A DNA stretch of 64,000 bases from Albidovulum sediminicola (GTDB lineage: Bacteria; Pseudomonadota; Alphaproteobacteria; Rhodobacterales; Rhodobacteraceae). The translations under genes were made by a program, and so were the position numbers. Each line of letters begins with the position of its first letter. Position 1 is the stretch's first letter. This document shows positions 1-8,542 of the stretch, piece by piece. Under the pieces are notes generated by a model. That model saw nothing but the letters and a program-made list of their open reading frames with translations, did no database searches and had not been told where the DNA came from. The stretch covers positions 124,001 to 188,000 of the forward strand of contig NZ_JAOWLA010000008.1 in the NCBI RefSeq assembly GCF_025751575.1. Direction: 5' to 3'.

Positions 1-618
1 GAGCTTGCGATGTCGATCTTCGGCAAGTCCTACGGACGGCGGATCGGCGGCACCGTGAAGCTGCACGGTCAGCCCACCGACGTGTCCCGCGTGGACCGCG
101 CGATCGCGGCGGGGCTCGCCTACGTGACCGAGGATCGCAAGAGCCTGGGCCTGATCCTGGACGAGAACATCCGCTTCAACACGACGCTCGCCAACCTTCA
201 GGGCGTATCCTCGAACGGGGTGCTTGACGGGAACGAGGAAACCACCGTCGCCGAGAAATACCGCGAGGCGCTGCGCATTCGCACGCCCTCCGTCTTCCAG
301 AAGGTCGGCAACCTCTCGGGCGGCAACCAGCAGAAGGTGGTCCTCGCCAAGTGGCTGAACACCGCGCCCGAGGTTCTGATCCTGGACGAGCCGACGCGCG
401 GCATCGACGTGGGCGCGAAATACGAAATCTACGCGATCATCAACCAGCTTTCGGCCGAGGGCAAAGGGGTCATCATGATCTCATCCGAAATGCCGGAGCT
501 TCTGGGCATGTGCGATCGCATTTACGTCATGAACGAAGGCGCCTTCGTCGGCGAACTTGCCGCAGACGAAGCCAGCCAGGAGCGCATCATGTCGCTCATC
601 GTCGACGAGAAGGGGTAA
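1..618 (+). CDS. gguA: Sugar ABC transporter ATP-binding protein, C-terminal part (GguA/MmsA-like)
   Basis: The reading frame is open from base 1, so the N-terminal portion lies outside the window; 205 codons remain of a family usually near 510. What is left is the second ATPase domain of a double-domain monosaccharide importer ATPase. The ABC signature LSGGNQQK and the Walker B stretch LILDEPTRGIDVG are intact, followed by the switch region ISSEMPELL. The protein would hydrolyse ATP on the cytoplasmic face and power the permease encoded 4 bases downstream. The match to the Agrobacterium ChvE-GguAB type (L-arabinose, D-galactose and related sugars) rests on sequence style and on the arabinose/galactose genes that follow. 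A periplasmic binding protein is expected upstream, outside the window. Confidence 0.9.
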   Translation, partial: ELAMSIFGKSYGRRIGGTVKLHGQPTDVSRVDRAIAAGLAYVTEDRKSLGLILDENIRFNTTLANLQGVSSNGVLDGNEETTVAEKYREALRIRTPSVFQKVGNLSGGNQQKVVLAKWLNTAPEVLILDEPTRGIDVGAKYEIYAIINQLSAEGKGVIMISSEMPELLGMCDRIYVMNEGAFVGELAADEASQERIMSLIVDEKG

Positions 619-622
619 GGGG

Positions 623-1870
623 ATGACGACCGACACCAACGACATGTCGCCGCACGGCGGCGCCACCGAGGCGAAGGGGCTGAAATCCTACCTCGCGTCC
701 CACATGCGCGAATTCGGGCTTCTCTTCGCGCTGATCGCCATCATGGTCTTCTTCCAGATCGTGACGGCCGGCACGCTGATGCGCCCGGTGAACATCACCA
801 ACCTGTTCCTTCAGAACAGCTACATCATCATCATGGCGCTGGGGATGCTGATCGTCATCGTCTCAGGCCACATCGACCTGTCGGTCGGCTCGGTCATGGG
901 CTTCGTCGGCGCGCTGGCGGCCGTGCTGATCGTGAACCACGGCGTGCCAATCATCGTCACGGTCGCCATCTGCCTGGCCGTCGGCGCCTCCATCGGGGCG
1001 GCGCAGGGCTACTTCGTCGCGATCTGGCGCATCCCGTCCTTCATCGTGACCCTGGCCGGGATGCTGGTCTTTCGCGGCCTGTCGCTCTGGCTGCTTGAGG
1101 GCCAGTCCGTCGGCCCTTTCCCCAAGAGCTTCCAGGTTCTCTCAACGGGCTTCGTGCCGGAAATCTTCCCGGCCGTGATCGGCGACAACCTTGCCGCCTT
1201 CTTCGGCGCGCGCAACTTCAATGTCCTGTCCTTCGCGCTTGGCCTGATCGCGGCCGGGGCGGTCATCCGCATGGGCCTCAAGAAACGCGCGCGCAACGCG
1301 CTTTACGGCATCGCCGACGAACCGCCGGGACTGTTCTGGGCGCGCACGGCGATCATCGCCGCCGCGATCATCTTCCTGATGTTCAAGCTTTCGACCTTCC
1401 GCGGCCTTCCGAACGTCGTGGTGACGATGGGCGTTCTGATCCTGATCTACGCCTTCATCACCGAAAAGACCGTGATCGGCCGCCGCGTCTACGCGCTTGG
1501 CGGGAACGAGAAGGCGGCGAAACTCTCGGGCATCAAGACCGAGCGGCTGACGTTCCTCGCCTTCGTCAACATGGGCGTTCTGGCAGCGCTGGCGGGCCTG
1601 ATCTTCGCCGCCCGCCTCAACACCGCGACGCCCAAGGCCGGGTTCGCGCTGGAACTTGACGTGATCGCGGCCGTCTTCATCGGCGGGGCGTCCATGTCGG
1701 GCGGTTCGGGCAAGATCATCGGCGCGGTCGTCGGCGCCTTCATCATGGGCGTGATGAACAACGGCATGTCCATCATGGGCATCGGCATCGACTACCAGCA
1801 GGTCATCAAGGGCCTGGTGCTGCTCGCCGCTGTTTTCTTCGACGTCTACAACAAGAACAAGCAGGCCTGA
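623..1870 (+). CDS. gguB: Sugar ABC transporter permease (GguB/MmsB-like)
   Basis: A 415-aa polytopic inner-membrane protein of the BPD_transp_2 (AraH/RbsC) family. The ATG at 623 sits 4 bases after the gguA stop behind a purine-rich GGGGTAAGGGG. Family features seen are the GHIDLSVGS loop near residue 90, the RRVYALGGNEKAA cytoplasmic loop near residue 290 and the FIGGASMSGGSG segment near residue 355. It is longer than RbsC, as usual for the GguB subgroup. It would form the membrane channel for pentoses/hexoses with the ATPase upstream. Substrate assignment to L-arabinose/D-galactose is inferred from the operon. Confidence 0.9.
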   Translation: MTTDTNDMSPHGGATEAKGLKSYLASHMREFGLLFALIAIMVFFQIVTAGTLMRPVNITNLFLQNSYIIIMALGMLIVIVSGHIDLSVGSVMGFVGALAAVLIVNHGVPIIVTVAICLAVGASIGAAQGYFVAIWRIPSFIVTLAGMLVFRGLSLWLLEGQSVGPFPKSFQVLSTGFVPEIFPAVIGDNLAAFFGARNFNVLSFALGLIAAGAVIRMGLKKRARNALYGIADEPPGLFWARTAIIAAAIIFLMFKLSTFRGLPNVVVTMGVLILIYAFITEKTVIGRRVYALGGNEKAAKLSGIKTERLTFLAFVNMGVLAALAGLIFAARLNTATPKAGFALELDVIAAVFIGGASMSGGSGKIIGAVVGAFIMGVMNNGMSIMGIGIDYQQVIKGLVLLAAVFFDVYNKNKQA

Positions 1871-1895
1871 GGGCTGGCAGGGAAAGGATACTCCC

Positions 1896-3641
1896 ATGGC
1901 GTTCACACCCGCGAAATGGCCCCGCAGGCTGCGATCCCAGGAATGGTACGGCGGCACCTCCCGCGATACGATCTACCATCGCGGCTGGCTGAAGAACCAG
2001 GGCTACCCGCACGACCTGTTCGACGGGCGCCCGATCATCGGCATCCTGAACACCTTCTCGGAGCTGTCGCCCTGCAACGGCTTCCACATGAAGGAACTGG
2101 CCGAGAAGATCAAAGCCGGCATCTGGGAAGCGGGCGGCTTTCCGGTGGAAGTCCCCGTGTTCTCGGCCTCGGAAAACACCTTCCGGCCCTCGGCCATGAT
2201 GTTTCGCAACCTCGCCGCGCTGGCGATCGAGGAGACGATCCGCGGCCAGCCCATGGACGGCGCGGTGCTGATGGTGGGCTGCGACAAGACCACGCCCTCG
2301 CTTATGATGGCGGCGGCATCCTGCGACATTCCCTCCATCGTGGTGACCGGCGGGCCGATGCTGAACGGCTACTACCGGGGCGAGCGTGTCGGATCGGGCA
2401 CCCACCTTTGGAAGTTCTCAGAAGCCGTGAAGGCGGGTGAGATGACGCAGGAAGAGTTCCTGGAGGCCGAGGCCTCGATGTCGCGCTCGACTGGGACCTG
2501 CAACACGATGGGCACCGCCTCGACCATGGCGTCGATGGCGGAAAGCCTTGGGATGGCGCTGTCGGGCAACGCCGCGATCCCGGCGGTCGACAGCCGCCGC
2601 CGCGTGATGGCGCAACTCTCGGGCCGCCGCATCGTGCAGATGGTCAAGGACGACATGAAGCCCTCCGACATCCTGACCAAGGAGGCCTTTGAAAACGCGA
2701 TCCGCACCAACGCGGCCATCGGCGGGTCCACCAACGCGGTGATCCATATCCTGGCGCTGGCCGGGCGCGTCGGGATCGACCTCACGCTGGAGGACTGGGA
2801 CCGCTGCGGCCGCGACGTGCCGACGATCGTGAACCTCATGCCCTCCGGCAAATACCTGATGGAGGAGTTCTTCTATGCCGGCGGCCTTCCTGTCGTCCTG
2901 AAGCGGTTGGGCGAAGGCGGGCTTCTGCACAAGGACGCGCTGACCGTGTCGGGCCGTTCGATCTGGGAGGAGGTCAAGGACGCCGTCAACCACAATGAGG
3001 ACGTGATCCTGCCCACCGACAAGGCCCTGACGCAATCGGGCGGCATCGTCGTCCTGAAGGGCAACCTTGCGCCCAAGGGCGCGGTGCTGAAGCCCTCGGC
3101 GGCGACGGCCTCGCTGCTTCAGCACCGGGGCCGCGCCGTCGTGTTCGAGGATATCGACGACTACAAGGCCAAGATCGAGGACCCGGACCTCGACATCGAC
3201 GAAACCTGCGTCATGGTCATGAAGAACTGTGGGCCCAAGGGCTATCCGGGCATGGCCGAGGTCGGGAACATGGGCCTACCGCCCAAGGTCCTGCAAAAGG
3301 GCATCACCGACATGGTCCGCATCTCGGACGCGCGGATGTCGGGCACGGCCTATGGCACGGTGGTCCTGCACACCTCGCCCGAGGCGGCCGCTGGCGGTCC
3401 GCTTGCGGTCGTGCGGGACGGCGACGTGATCGAGTTGGACGTGAAGAACCGCCGCCTGCACCTCGACATCTCCGACGCGGAACTGGCCGCGCGGCTGGCG
3501 AGGTGGGCACCCCTGCCGGATCAGCCGACCAGCGGCTACGCCTGGCTTCACCAACAGCATGTCGAGGGCGCGGACACCGGCGCGGATCTTGACTTCCTCA
3601 AGGGGTGCCGGGGCAACCCGGTCGGGAAGGACAGCCATTGA
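1896..3641 (+). CDS. IlvD/Edd family sugar-acid dehydratase (L-arabonate/D-galactonate dehydratase)
   Basis: A 581-aa cytosolic [Fe-S] dehydratase of the IlvD/Edd family. Cysteines likely to hold the cluster are seen in LSPCNGF (near residue 58), VGCDKTTPS (near 128) and TGTCNTMGTAS (near 201). The N-terminal RSQEWYGG(T)S and the overall length fit the pentonate dehydratase subgroup (rhizobial L-arabinonate dehydratase type) rather than IlvD itself. Expected reaction: L-arabonate to 2-keto-3-deoxy-L-arabonate, and probably D-galactonate to 2-keto-3-deoxygalactonate, since genes for both downstream routes follow. An SD-like GGGAAAGGAT precedes the ATG. The stop overlaps the next start by one base (TGATG). 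Confidence 0.88.
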   Translation: MAFTPAKWPRRLRSQEWYGGTSRDTIYHRGWLKNQGYPHDLFDGRPIIGILNTFSELSPCNGFHMKELAEKIKAGIWEAGGFPVEVPVFSASENTFRPSAMMFRNLAALAIEETIRGQPMDGAVLMVGCDKTTPSLMMAAASCDIPSIVVTGGPMLNGYYRGERVGSGTHLWKFSEAVKAGEMTQEEFLEAEASMSRSTGTCNTMGTASTMASMAESLGMALSGNAAIPAVDSRRRVMAQLSGRRIVQMVKDDMKPSDILTKEAFENAIRTNAAIGGSTNAVIHILALAGRVGIDLTLEDWDRCGRDVPTIVNLMPSGKYLMEEFFYAGGLPVVLKRLGEGGLLHKDALTVSGRSIWEEVKDAVNHNEDVILPTDKALTQSGGIVVLKGNLAPKGAVLKPSAATASLLQHRGRAVVFEDIDDYKAKIEDPDLDIDETCVMVMKNCGPKGYPGMAEVGNMGLPPKVLQKGITDMVRISDARMSGTAYGTVVLHTSPEAAAGGPLAVVRDGDVIELDVKNRRLHLDISDAELAARLARWAPLPDQPTSGYAWLHQQHVEGADTGADLDFLKGCRGNPVGKDSH

Positions 3642-5503
3642 TGGACATCGCCCTCATCGGTATCGGAAAGATCGCGATCGACCAGCATGTGCCGGCCATC
3701 GCGGCCTCGCCCGACTTCGCGCTGGCGGCGACGGCGTCACGTCACGGCACGGTTGCGGGCGTCGAAAGCTTCACCGACATCGGTGACCTGCTTGCGGCGC
3801 GCGACGACATCCGCGTGGTCTCCCTGTGCCTGCCACCCGTGCCCCGGTTCGAGGCCGCGGCCAAGGCGATCCGCGCGGGCCGTCATGTGATGCTGGAAAA
3901 ACCGCCAGGGGCGACGCTGGCGGAATGCCACACGCTGATGAGGCTCGCGAAGGAACAGAAGGTCTGCCTTTTCGCCACCTGGCACTCGCGCGAGGCGGAC
4001 AAGGTCGCGGCCGCCAAGGCCTGGCTGGCCGACAAGCGGCTGATCTCGCTAAGCGTGACCTGGAAGGAAGACGTGCGGCGCTGGCATCCCGGGCAGGACT
4101 GGATCTGGGAACCCGGCGGCATGGGCGTCTTCGATCCCGGCATCAACGCGCTGTCCATCGTGACGGAGATCCTGCCGGTGGACATCCACCTGACCTCGGC
4201 CACGCTCGATGTTCCGGCCAACCGGCAGACGCCGATCGGCGCGGACCTGACCTTTTATCACCCGGAGGGCGCCAAGGTCCGCGCCGTCTTCGACTGGCGC
4301 CAGGAGGGCGAGCAGACCTGGACGATCGAGGCGGTCACCGATGCGGGAACGCTGACGCTTCTGGATGGCGGCGCCCGTATCCAGATCGACGGGGTCGAGG
4401 ACGCGCTGGCGGACGACAATCCGCTGGCCGGTGAATACCCCCGCCTTTACGCGAAAATGGCCCGGCTTCTGACCACGGGCGGGATCGACATGGACCTGCG
4501 CCCGATGATCCACGTCTGCGACGCGCTGGCGCTTGGCCGGCGCAACAGCGTCGCACCGTTCATCGAACAGTCCGAAAGAAGAGACATGAAACAGCCGCTT
4601 ACCGGAATCCTGCCCGTTGCCCCCACCCCGTTCTTCGAAGACGGGCGCGTGGACGAAGAGGGCATGAAGCGCGTCCTCGACTGCATGATAGACCAGGGCG
4701 TCGATGCGATCTGCATCCTCGCCAACTACTCCGAACAGTTCGTGCTGTCGGATGAGGAGCGCGCGACCCTGACCCGGCTGTCGCTGGAACATGTCGCGGG
4801 GCGCGTCCCGGTAATCGTCACGATTTCACATTTCGCGAACCAGATCACTGTTGCCCGCGCGGTCGAGGCGCAGGCCCTGGGCGCCGCCATGGTCATGATG
4901 ATGCCGCCCTATCACGGCGTCGGGCTGGTGCCGCCGGAACATGCCGTCTTCGGCCAGTTCAAGGCCGTTTCGGACGCGATCGACATTCCGATCATGGTGC
5001 AGGACGCGCCTCTGTCGGGCGTGACGCTCTCGGTGCCCCTGCTGGTGCGCATGGCGCGGGAGATCGAGAACGTTTCCTACTTCAAGATGGAAACCCCCTT
5101 CGCCGCCGACAAGCTCGCGGCCCTGATCGAGCAGGGCGGGGAGCACATCCTCGGCCCCTTCGATGGGGAGGAGGCGGTCACGCTTCTGGCCGACCTCGAC
5201 GCGGGCTGCACGGGGACCATGACCTCGGCGCTTCAGCCGGAAAAGATCCGCCCGATCCTGGTCAACTACCGCGCGGGCAATGTGGCCGCCGCGCTGGACC
5301 AATGGCGGCTTTGCCTACCGCTCATCAACCACGAAAACCGCCAGTGCGGGCTGCGCGCGGCCAAGACCGTGATGATGGAGGGCGGCGTTATCAAGTCCGA
5401 CCACGTCCGCGCGCCGCTCCAGCCCCTGAGCCCGCGAACGAAGGAGCGCCTGTTGCAATTGTCGCGGGAACTTGACGTGATCGCCCTGAAATGGGGCAAG
5501 TGA
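3641..5503 (+). CDS. Fusion: L-arabinose/D-galactose 1-dehydrogenase + 2-keto-3-deoxyarabonate dehydratase
   Basis: One uninterrupted 620-aa frame carries two enzymes. Residues 1-315 are a Gfo/Idh/MocA NAD(P)-dependent sugar dehydrogenase close to Azospirillum L-arabinose 1-dehydrogenase: nucleotide-binding start ALIGIGKIA, then EKPPGATL, KEDVRRWHPGQ and WEPGGMGVFDPGINALS. Residues 316-620 are a DapA-fold dehydratase like Azospirillum L-2-keto-3-deoxyarabonate dehydratase, with a Schiff-base lysine expected in YFKMETP (about residue 482) and LPLINHENRQ near the end. They catalyse the first and the penultimate step of the Weimberg arabinose route. These enzymes are normally separate. At the join, residue 316 is Met behind a purine-rich stretch, as if two genes lost the stop between them. 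Both halves look intact and full length. Confidence 0.88.
   Translation: MDIALIGIGKIAIDQHVPAIAASPDFALAATASRHGTVAGVESFTDIGDLLAARDDIRVVSLCLPPVPRFEAAAKAIRAGRHVMLEKPPGATLAECHTLMRLAKEQKVCLFATWHSREADKVAAAKAWLADKRLISLSVTWKEDVRRWHPGQDWIWEPGGMGVFDPGINALSIVTEILPVDIHLTSATLDVPANRQTPIGADLTFYHPEGAKVRAVFDWRQEGEQTWTIEAVTDAGTLTLLDGGARIQIDGVEDALADDNPLAGEYPRLYAKMARLLTTGGIDMDLRPMIHVCDALALGRRNSVAPFIEQSERRDMKQPLTGILPVAPTPFFEDGRVDEEGMKRVLDCMIDQGVDAICILANYSEQFVLSDEERATLTRLSLEHVAGRVPVIVTISHFANQITVARAVEAQALGAAMVMMMPPYHGVGLVPPEHAVFGQFKAVSDAIDIPIMVQDAPLSGVTLSVPLLVRMAREIENVSYFKMETPFAADKLAALIEQGGEHILGPFDGEEAVTLLADLDAGCTGTMTSALQPEKIRPILVNYRAGNVAAALDQWRLCLPLINHENRQCGLRAAKTVMMEGGVIKSDHVRAPLQPLSPRTKERLLQLSRELDVIALKWGK
4574..4588 (+). 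promoter_or_regulatory. Possible internal ribosome-binding site and ATG at the fusion junction
   Basis: GAAAGAAGAGAC lies directly before an in-frame ATG (4586-4588), exactly where the dehydratase half begins with MKQPLTG. This looks like the ancestral translation start of the dehydratase gene. It may still give a separate 305-aa dehydratase besides the fused chain. The Shine-Dalgarno match is weak (purine-rich, no clear GGAGG). Confidence 0.4.
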
Positions 5504-5511
5504 GGCCTACT

Positions 5512-7026
5512 ATGACTTACACCCCGCACGGGCGGCACCTGATCGCCGGCGAATGGGTCGCGACCGAGACGACCTTTTCCTCAGAACCCGCGCATGGCCC
5601 GGCTCATGCGTTTTCCGTGGGCACCCCCGATCTCGTCGCGCGTGCCTGCGAGGCCGCGGAAGAGGCGTTCTGGTCCTACGGCTATTCGTCGCGCGCGGAC
5701 CGCGCGGCCTTCCTCAACGCCATCGCCGATGAGGTTGAGGCAAGGGGTGAGGCGATCACCCGGATCGGCAGCCAGGAAACCGGCCTGCCCGAAGCCCGCC
5801 TTCAAGGCGAGCGCGGGCGCACCACCGGACAATTGCGCCTCTTTGCCGCCCATATCCTGAAGGGCGACTACCTCGACCGCCGCCAAGACGCTGCCTTGCC
5901 GGACCGTCAGCCCCTGCCCCGGCCTGAGCTACGGATGATGCAGCGCCCGATCGGGCCCGTGGCGGTTTTTGGCGCCTCGAACTTCCCGCTCGCGTTTTCG
6001 ACCGCGGGCGGCGACACCGCCGCCGCGCTGGCCGCAGGATGCCCGGTCGTGGTCAAGGGCCACGGCGCCCATCCGGGCACGGCTGAGATCGTCGCCGAAG
6101 CGATCCACGCCGCCATCGCAAGGACCGGCATGCCGAAGGGCGTCTTCTCGCTCGTTCAGGGCGGCGACCGCGCTGTCGGGCAGGCGCTGGTACAGCATCC
6201 GTTGATCCGCGCCGTGGGCTTCACCGGGTCCCTCGCGGGCGGGCGGGCCTTGTTCGATCTTTGCGCGGCGCGGCCCGAGCCGATCCCGTTCTTTGGCGAG
6301 CTTGGCTCGGTCAACCCGATGTTCATGCTGCCGGGGGCGCTGGCCAAGCGCGGTGCGGATCTGGGCAAGGGCTGGGCTGCCTCCCTCTCCATGGGCGCGG
6401 GCCAGTTCTGCACCAACCCCGGCATTGCCGTGGTGCTCAAGGGTCCTGGCGCAGACGCCTTCACCGAAGCCGCCCGGGTGGCGCTTTCCGAACAGGGCGC
6501 GCAGGTCATGCTGACCGATGGCATTGCGCGGGCCTATGTCGCGGGCGCCGAAAGGCTCGGCGCGCAGGCGGGCGTTCGGGACCTGCTGACCTCCATGTGC
6601 GACCGGCGCGAAGCGAAGCCCTTCCTGTTCCGGGTCGCCGCGCGCGACTGGCTTGGAAACCACACGCTGTCCGAAGAGGTCTTCGGCCCCCTCGGCCTGG
6701 TCGTGGTCGCGGAGGACGAGGAGCAGCTGCTGACCGTCGCGCGAAGCTTCGCGGGCCAACTGACGGCGACGCTGCACATGGATGCGGGTGACACGATGCT
6801 TGCGCGGCGCCTGATGCCGGTTCTTGAGCGCAAGGCCGGGCGGGTCCTCGCCAACGGCTTCCCCACCGGGGTCGAGGTTTGCGACAGCATGGTGCATAGC
6901 GGCCCCTACCCCGCCTCGACCAATTTCGGCGCGACCTCGGTCGGCACACTGTCGATCCGCCGCTTCCTCCGCCCGGTGTGCTACCAGAACATCCCCGAGG
7001 ACATCCTGCCCCTGGACCTGGTGTGA
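5512..7026 (+). CDS. 2-oxoglutarate semialdehyde dehydrogenase (aldehyde dehydrogenase family)
   Basis: A 504-aa NAD(P)-dependent aldehyde dehydrogenase. Seen: FGASNFPLAFSTAGGDTAAALAAG (cofactor region), the catalytic glutamate in FGELGSVNP and the nucleophilic cysteine in GAGQFCTNPG. The ATG at 5512 is preferred over 5491, which lies inside the upstream gene. The VFGASNFPLAFS style is typical of 2,5-dioxopentanoate (2-oxoglutarate semialdehyde) dehydrogenases, the last step of pentose and hydroxyproline oxidation to 2-oxoglutarate. Its place after the keto-deoxyarabonate dehydratase fits that step exactly. The start lies 8 bases after the fusion gene's stop. Confidence 0.9.
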   Translation: MTYTPHGRHLIAGEWVATETTFSSEPAHGPAHAFSVGTPDLVARACEAAEEAFWSYGYSSRADRAAFLNAIADEVEARGEAITRIGSQETGLPEARLQGERGRTTGQLRLFAAHILKGDYLDRRQDAALPDRQPLPRPELRMMQRPIGPVAVFGASNFPLAFSTAGGDTAAALAAGCPVVVKGHGAHPGTAEIVAEAIHAAIARTGMPKGVFSLVQGGDRAVGQALVQHPLIRAVGFTGSLAGGRALFDLCAARPEPIPFFGELGSVNPMFMLPGALAKRGADLGKGWAASLSMGAGQFCTNPGIAVVLKGPGADAFTEAARVALSEQGAQVMLTDGIARAYVAGAERLGAQAGVRDLLTSMCDRREAKPFLFRVAARDWLGNHTLSEEVFGPLGLVVVAEDEEQLLTVARSFAGQLTATLHMDAGDTMLARRLMPVLERKAGRVLANGFPTGVEVCDSMVHSGPYPASTNFGATSVGTLSIRRFLRPVCYQNIPEDILPLDLV

Positions 7027-7027
7027 C

Positions 7028-7933
7028 ATGAGCGTGCGGATCGCCGTTGACTGGGGGACCACGGCCCTGCGCCTCTGGGCGCTGGCCCCGGACGGGCATG
7101 TCCTGGCCGAACGGCGGTCCGACAAGGGGATGGGAGGGTTATCGCCCGATGCGTTCGAGCCGGCCTTCCTCGACCTCGCCGGCGATCTGGTGGAGGCCGC
7201 AGGGGCTGCCGAGGTGCTGATCTGCGGCATGGCCGGCGCGCGGTCTGGCTGGAGAGAAACCCCCTATGCCCCCGTCCCCTGCACGTTGTCCGGCAAGGGG
7301 GCGGCAACCGTGGCCACGCGCGACCCGCGCCTATCGGTCAGGATCATACCGGGGCTTTCGCAGGCCGATCCGCCCGACGTGATGCGGGGGGAGGAGAACC
7401 AGATCGCCGGTTTTCTCGTCGGGCGGCCGGATTTTGACGGGGTGCTTTGCCTGCCGGGCACCCATACCAAATGGGTGCGCGTGACCGGCGGAAGGATCGA
7501 CCACTTCCGTACCGTGATGACGGGTGAGCTGTTCGCGCTTCTCTCCGGCGCGTCCGTTCTGCGGCATTCGATCTCCGGGGACGACCCCTGGCAGGGGGAC
7601 GCCTTCGAACAGGCGCTACGCCGCGCGATGCATGCGCCCGAAACCCTGACGGCCGCACTTTTTGCGCTACGCGCGGAAAGCCTCCTGGCGTCTCAGCCGC
7701 CGGGCGCCACGCGCTCTGCCCTCTCTGGCCTGTTGATCGGACAGGAACTGGCCGCCACGGCATCGCTTTGGTCGGCACACTCGGTCGCGATCATCGGCGA
7801 GCCAACACTTGCCGCGCTTTATCGAACGGCCCTTGCCCATGCGGGCGTCGTGGCCGAGGTGCTGGACGGCGGTGACCTTGTGCTTCAAGGATTACGCACG
7901 GCCTTCGCGGAGTTGGAGGAGACGGGAGTTTGA
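7028..7933 (+). CDS. dgoK: 2-dehydro-3-deoxygalactonokinase
   Basis: A 301-aa sugar-acid kinase of the DgoK family. The phosphate-binding start VDWGTTALRLW, then LICGMAGARSGW, MRGEENQI, CLPGTHTKWV and MTGELFALL are all family hallmarks. It would phosphorylate 2-keto-3-deoxygalactonate to the 6-phosphate in the De Ley-Doudoroff galactose pathway. The ATG at 7028 follows the aldehyde dehydrogenase stop by one base. The gene ends in a TTGA overlap with the aldolase gene. Its presence shows that the operon handles a hexonic acid as well as the pentonic acid. Confidence 0.93.
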   Translation: MSVRIAVDWGTTALRLWALAPDGHVLAERRSDKGMGGLSPDAFEPAFLDLAGDLVEAAGAAEVLICGMAGARSGWRETPYAPVPCTLSGKGAATVATRDPRLSVRIIPGLSQADPPDVMRGEENQIAGFLVGRPDFDGVLCLPGTHTKWVRVTGGRIDHFRTVMTGELFALLSGASVLRHSISGDDPWQGDAFEQALRRAMHAPETLTAALFALRAESLLASQPPGATRSALSGLLIGQELAATASLWSAHSVAIIGEPTLAALYRTALAHAGVVAEVLDGGDLVLQGLRTAFAELEETGV

Positions 7934-8541
7934 CACGCAACATTGTCGCCATCTTGCGGGGCGTGACGCCTGCCGAGGTCGAGGCCATCGCTGAAACGCT
8001 CATCCGCTGCGGGATCACGAAGATCGAGGTGCCGCTCAATTCCCCGGACGCCTTCACATCCATCGCGAGACTCGCAGCGCGCTTCGGCGCGGGCGCGCTT
8101 ATCGGCGGCGGCACGGTCCTGAGCGTCGCGGATGTGCGCCGCCTTGGCGATGCGGGCGCCGCCTTGGCGGTCTCGCCCAACATGAACCCCGAGGTGATCC
8201 GGGTCACGCGGGCGGCGGGCATGCTGTCCTACCCGGGCGTGATGACGCCTACGGAGTGTTTCGCCGCCCTCGATGCCGGCGCAAGCGGGCTCAAGCTCTT
8301 TCCCGGATCGCTGATCGGGCCGGAGGGCCTGAAGGCGCTGCGCGCGGTCCTGCCGAAGGGGGCCGAGGTTCTGGCCGTGGGCGGCGCGGCGCCCGCGAAT
8401 TTCGGCGCATGGCGCGCTGCAGGCGCGAACGGATTCGGAATCGGCACGGCGCTCTATGCACCCGGCGACACCCCCGAAGGCGTGGGGGCAAAGGCAGCGG
8501 CGATCATCGCGGCCTATGACGCTGCCTTCGAAGGTGCGTGA
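7930..8541 (+). CDS. dgoA: 2-dehydro-3-deoxy-6-phosphogalactonate aldolase
   Basis: A 203-aa KDPG/KDPGal class I aldolase. The start is a TTG overlapping the dgoK stop by four bases (TTGA); no in-frame ATG lies nearby and the family N-terminus (NIVAILRGVTPAE) begins right after it. Seen: IGGGTVL, the FKLFPG-type lysine motif as GLKLFPGSLIG (Schiff-base Lys about residue 121) and AVGGAAPANFGAW. It cleaves KDPGal to pyruvate and glyceraldehyde 3-phosphate. Expression is probably coupled to dgoK translation. Confidence 0.92.
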   Translation: MTRNIVAILRGVTPAEVEAIAETLIRCGITKIEVPLNSPDAFTSIARLAARFGAGALIGGGTVLSVADVRRLGDAGAALAVSPNMNPEVIRVTRAAGMLSYPGVMTPTECFAALDAGASGLKLFPGSLIGPEGLKALRAVLPKGAEVLAVGGAAPANFGAWRAAGANGFGIGTALYAPGDTPEGVGAKAAAIIAAYDAAFEGA

Positions 8542-8542
8542 G

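Noticed and set aside
557-622. Upstream extension of the gguB frame
   Set aside because: It lies within the end of gguA; ATG 623 has a better ribosome-binding site and matches the family N-terminus better.
1142-1957. Long minus-strand open frame across gguB
   Set aside because: Shadow frame of high-GC coding DNA; its Arg/Asp/Gly-rich composition matches no family.
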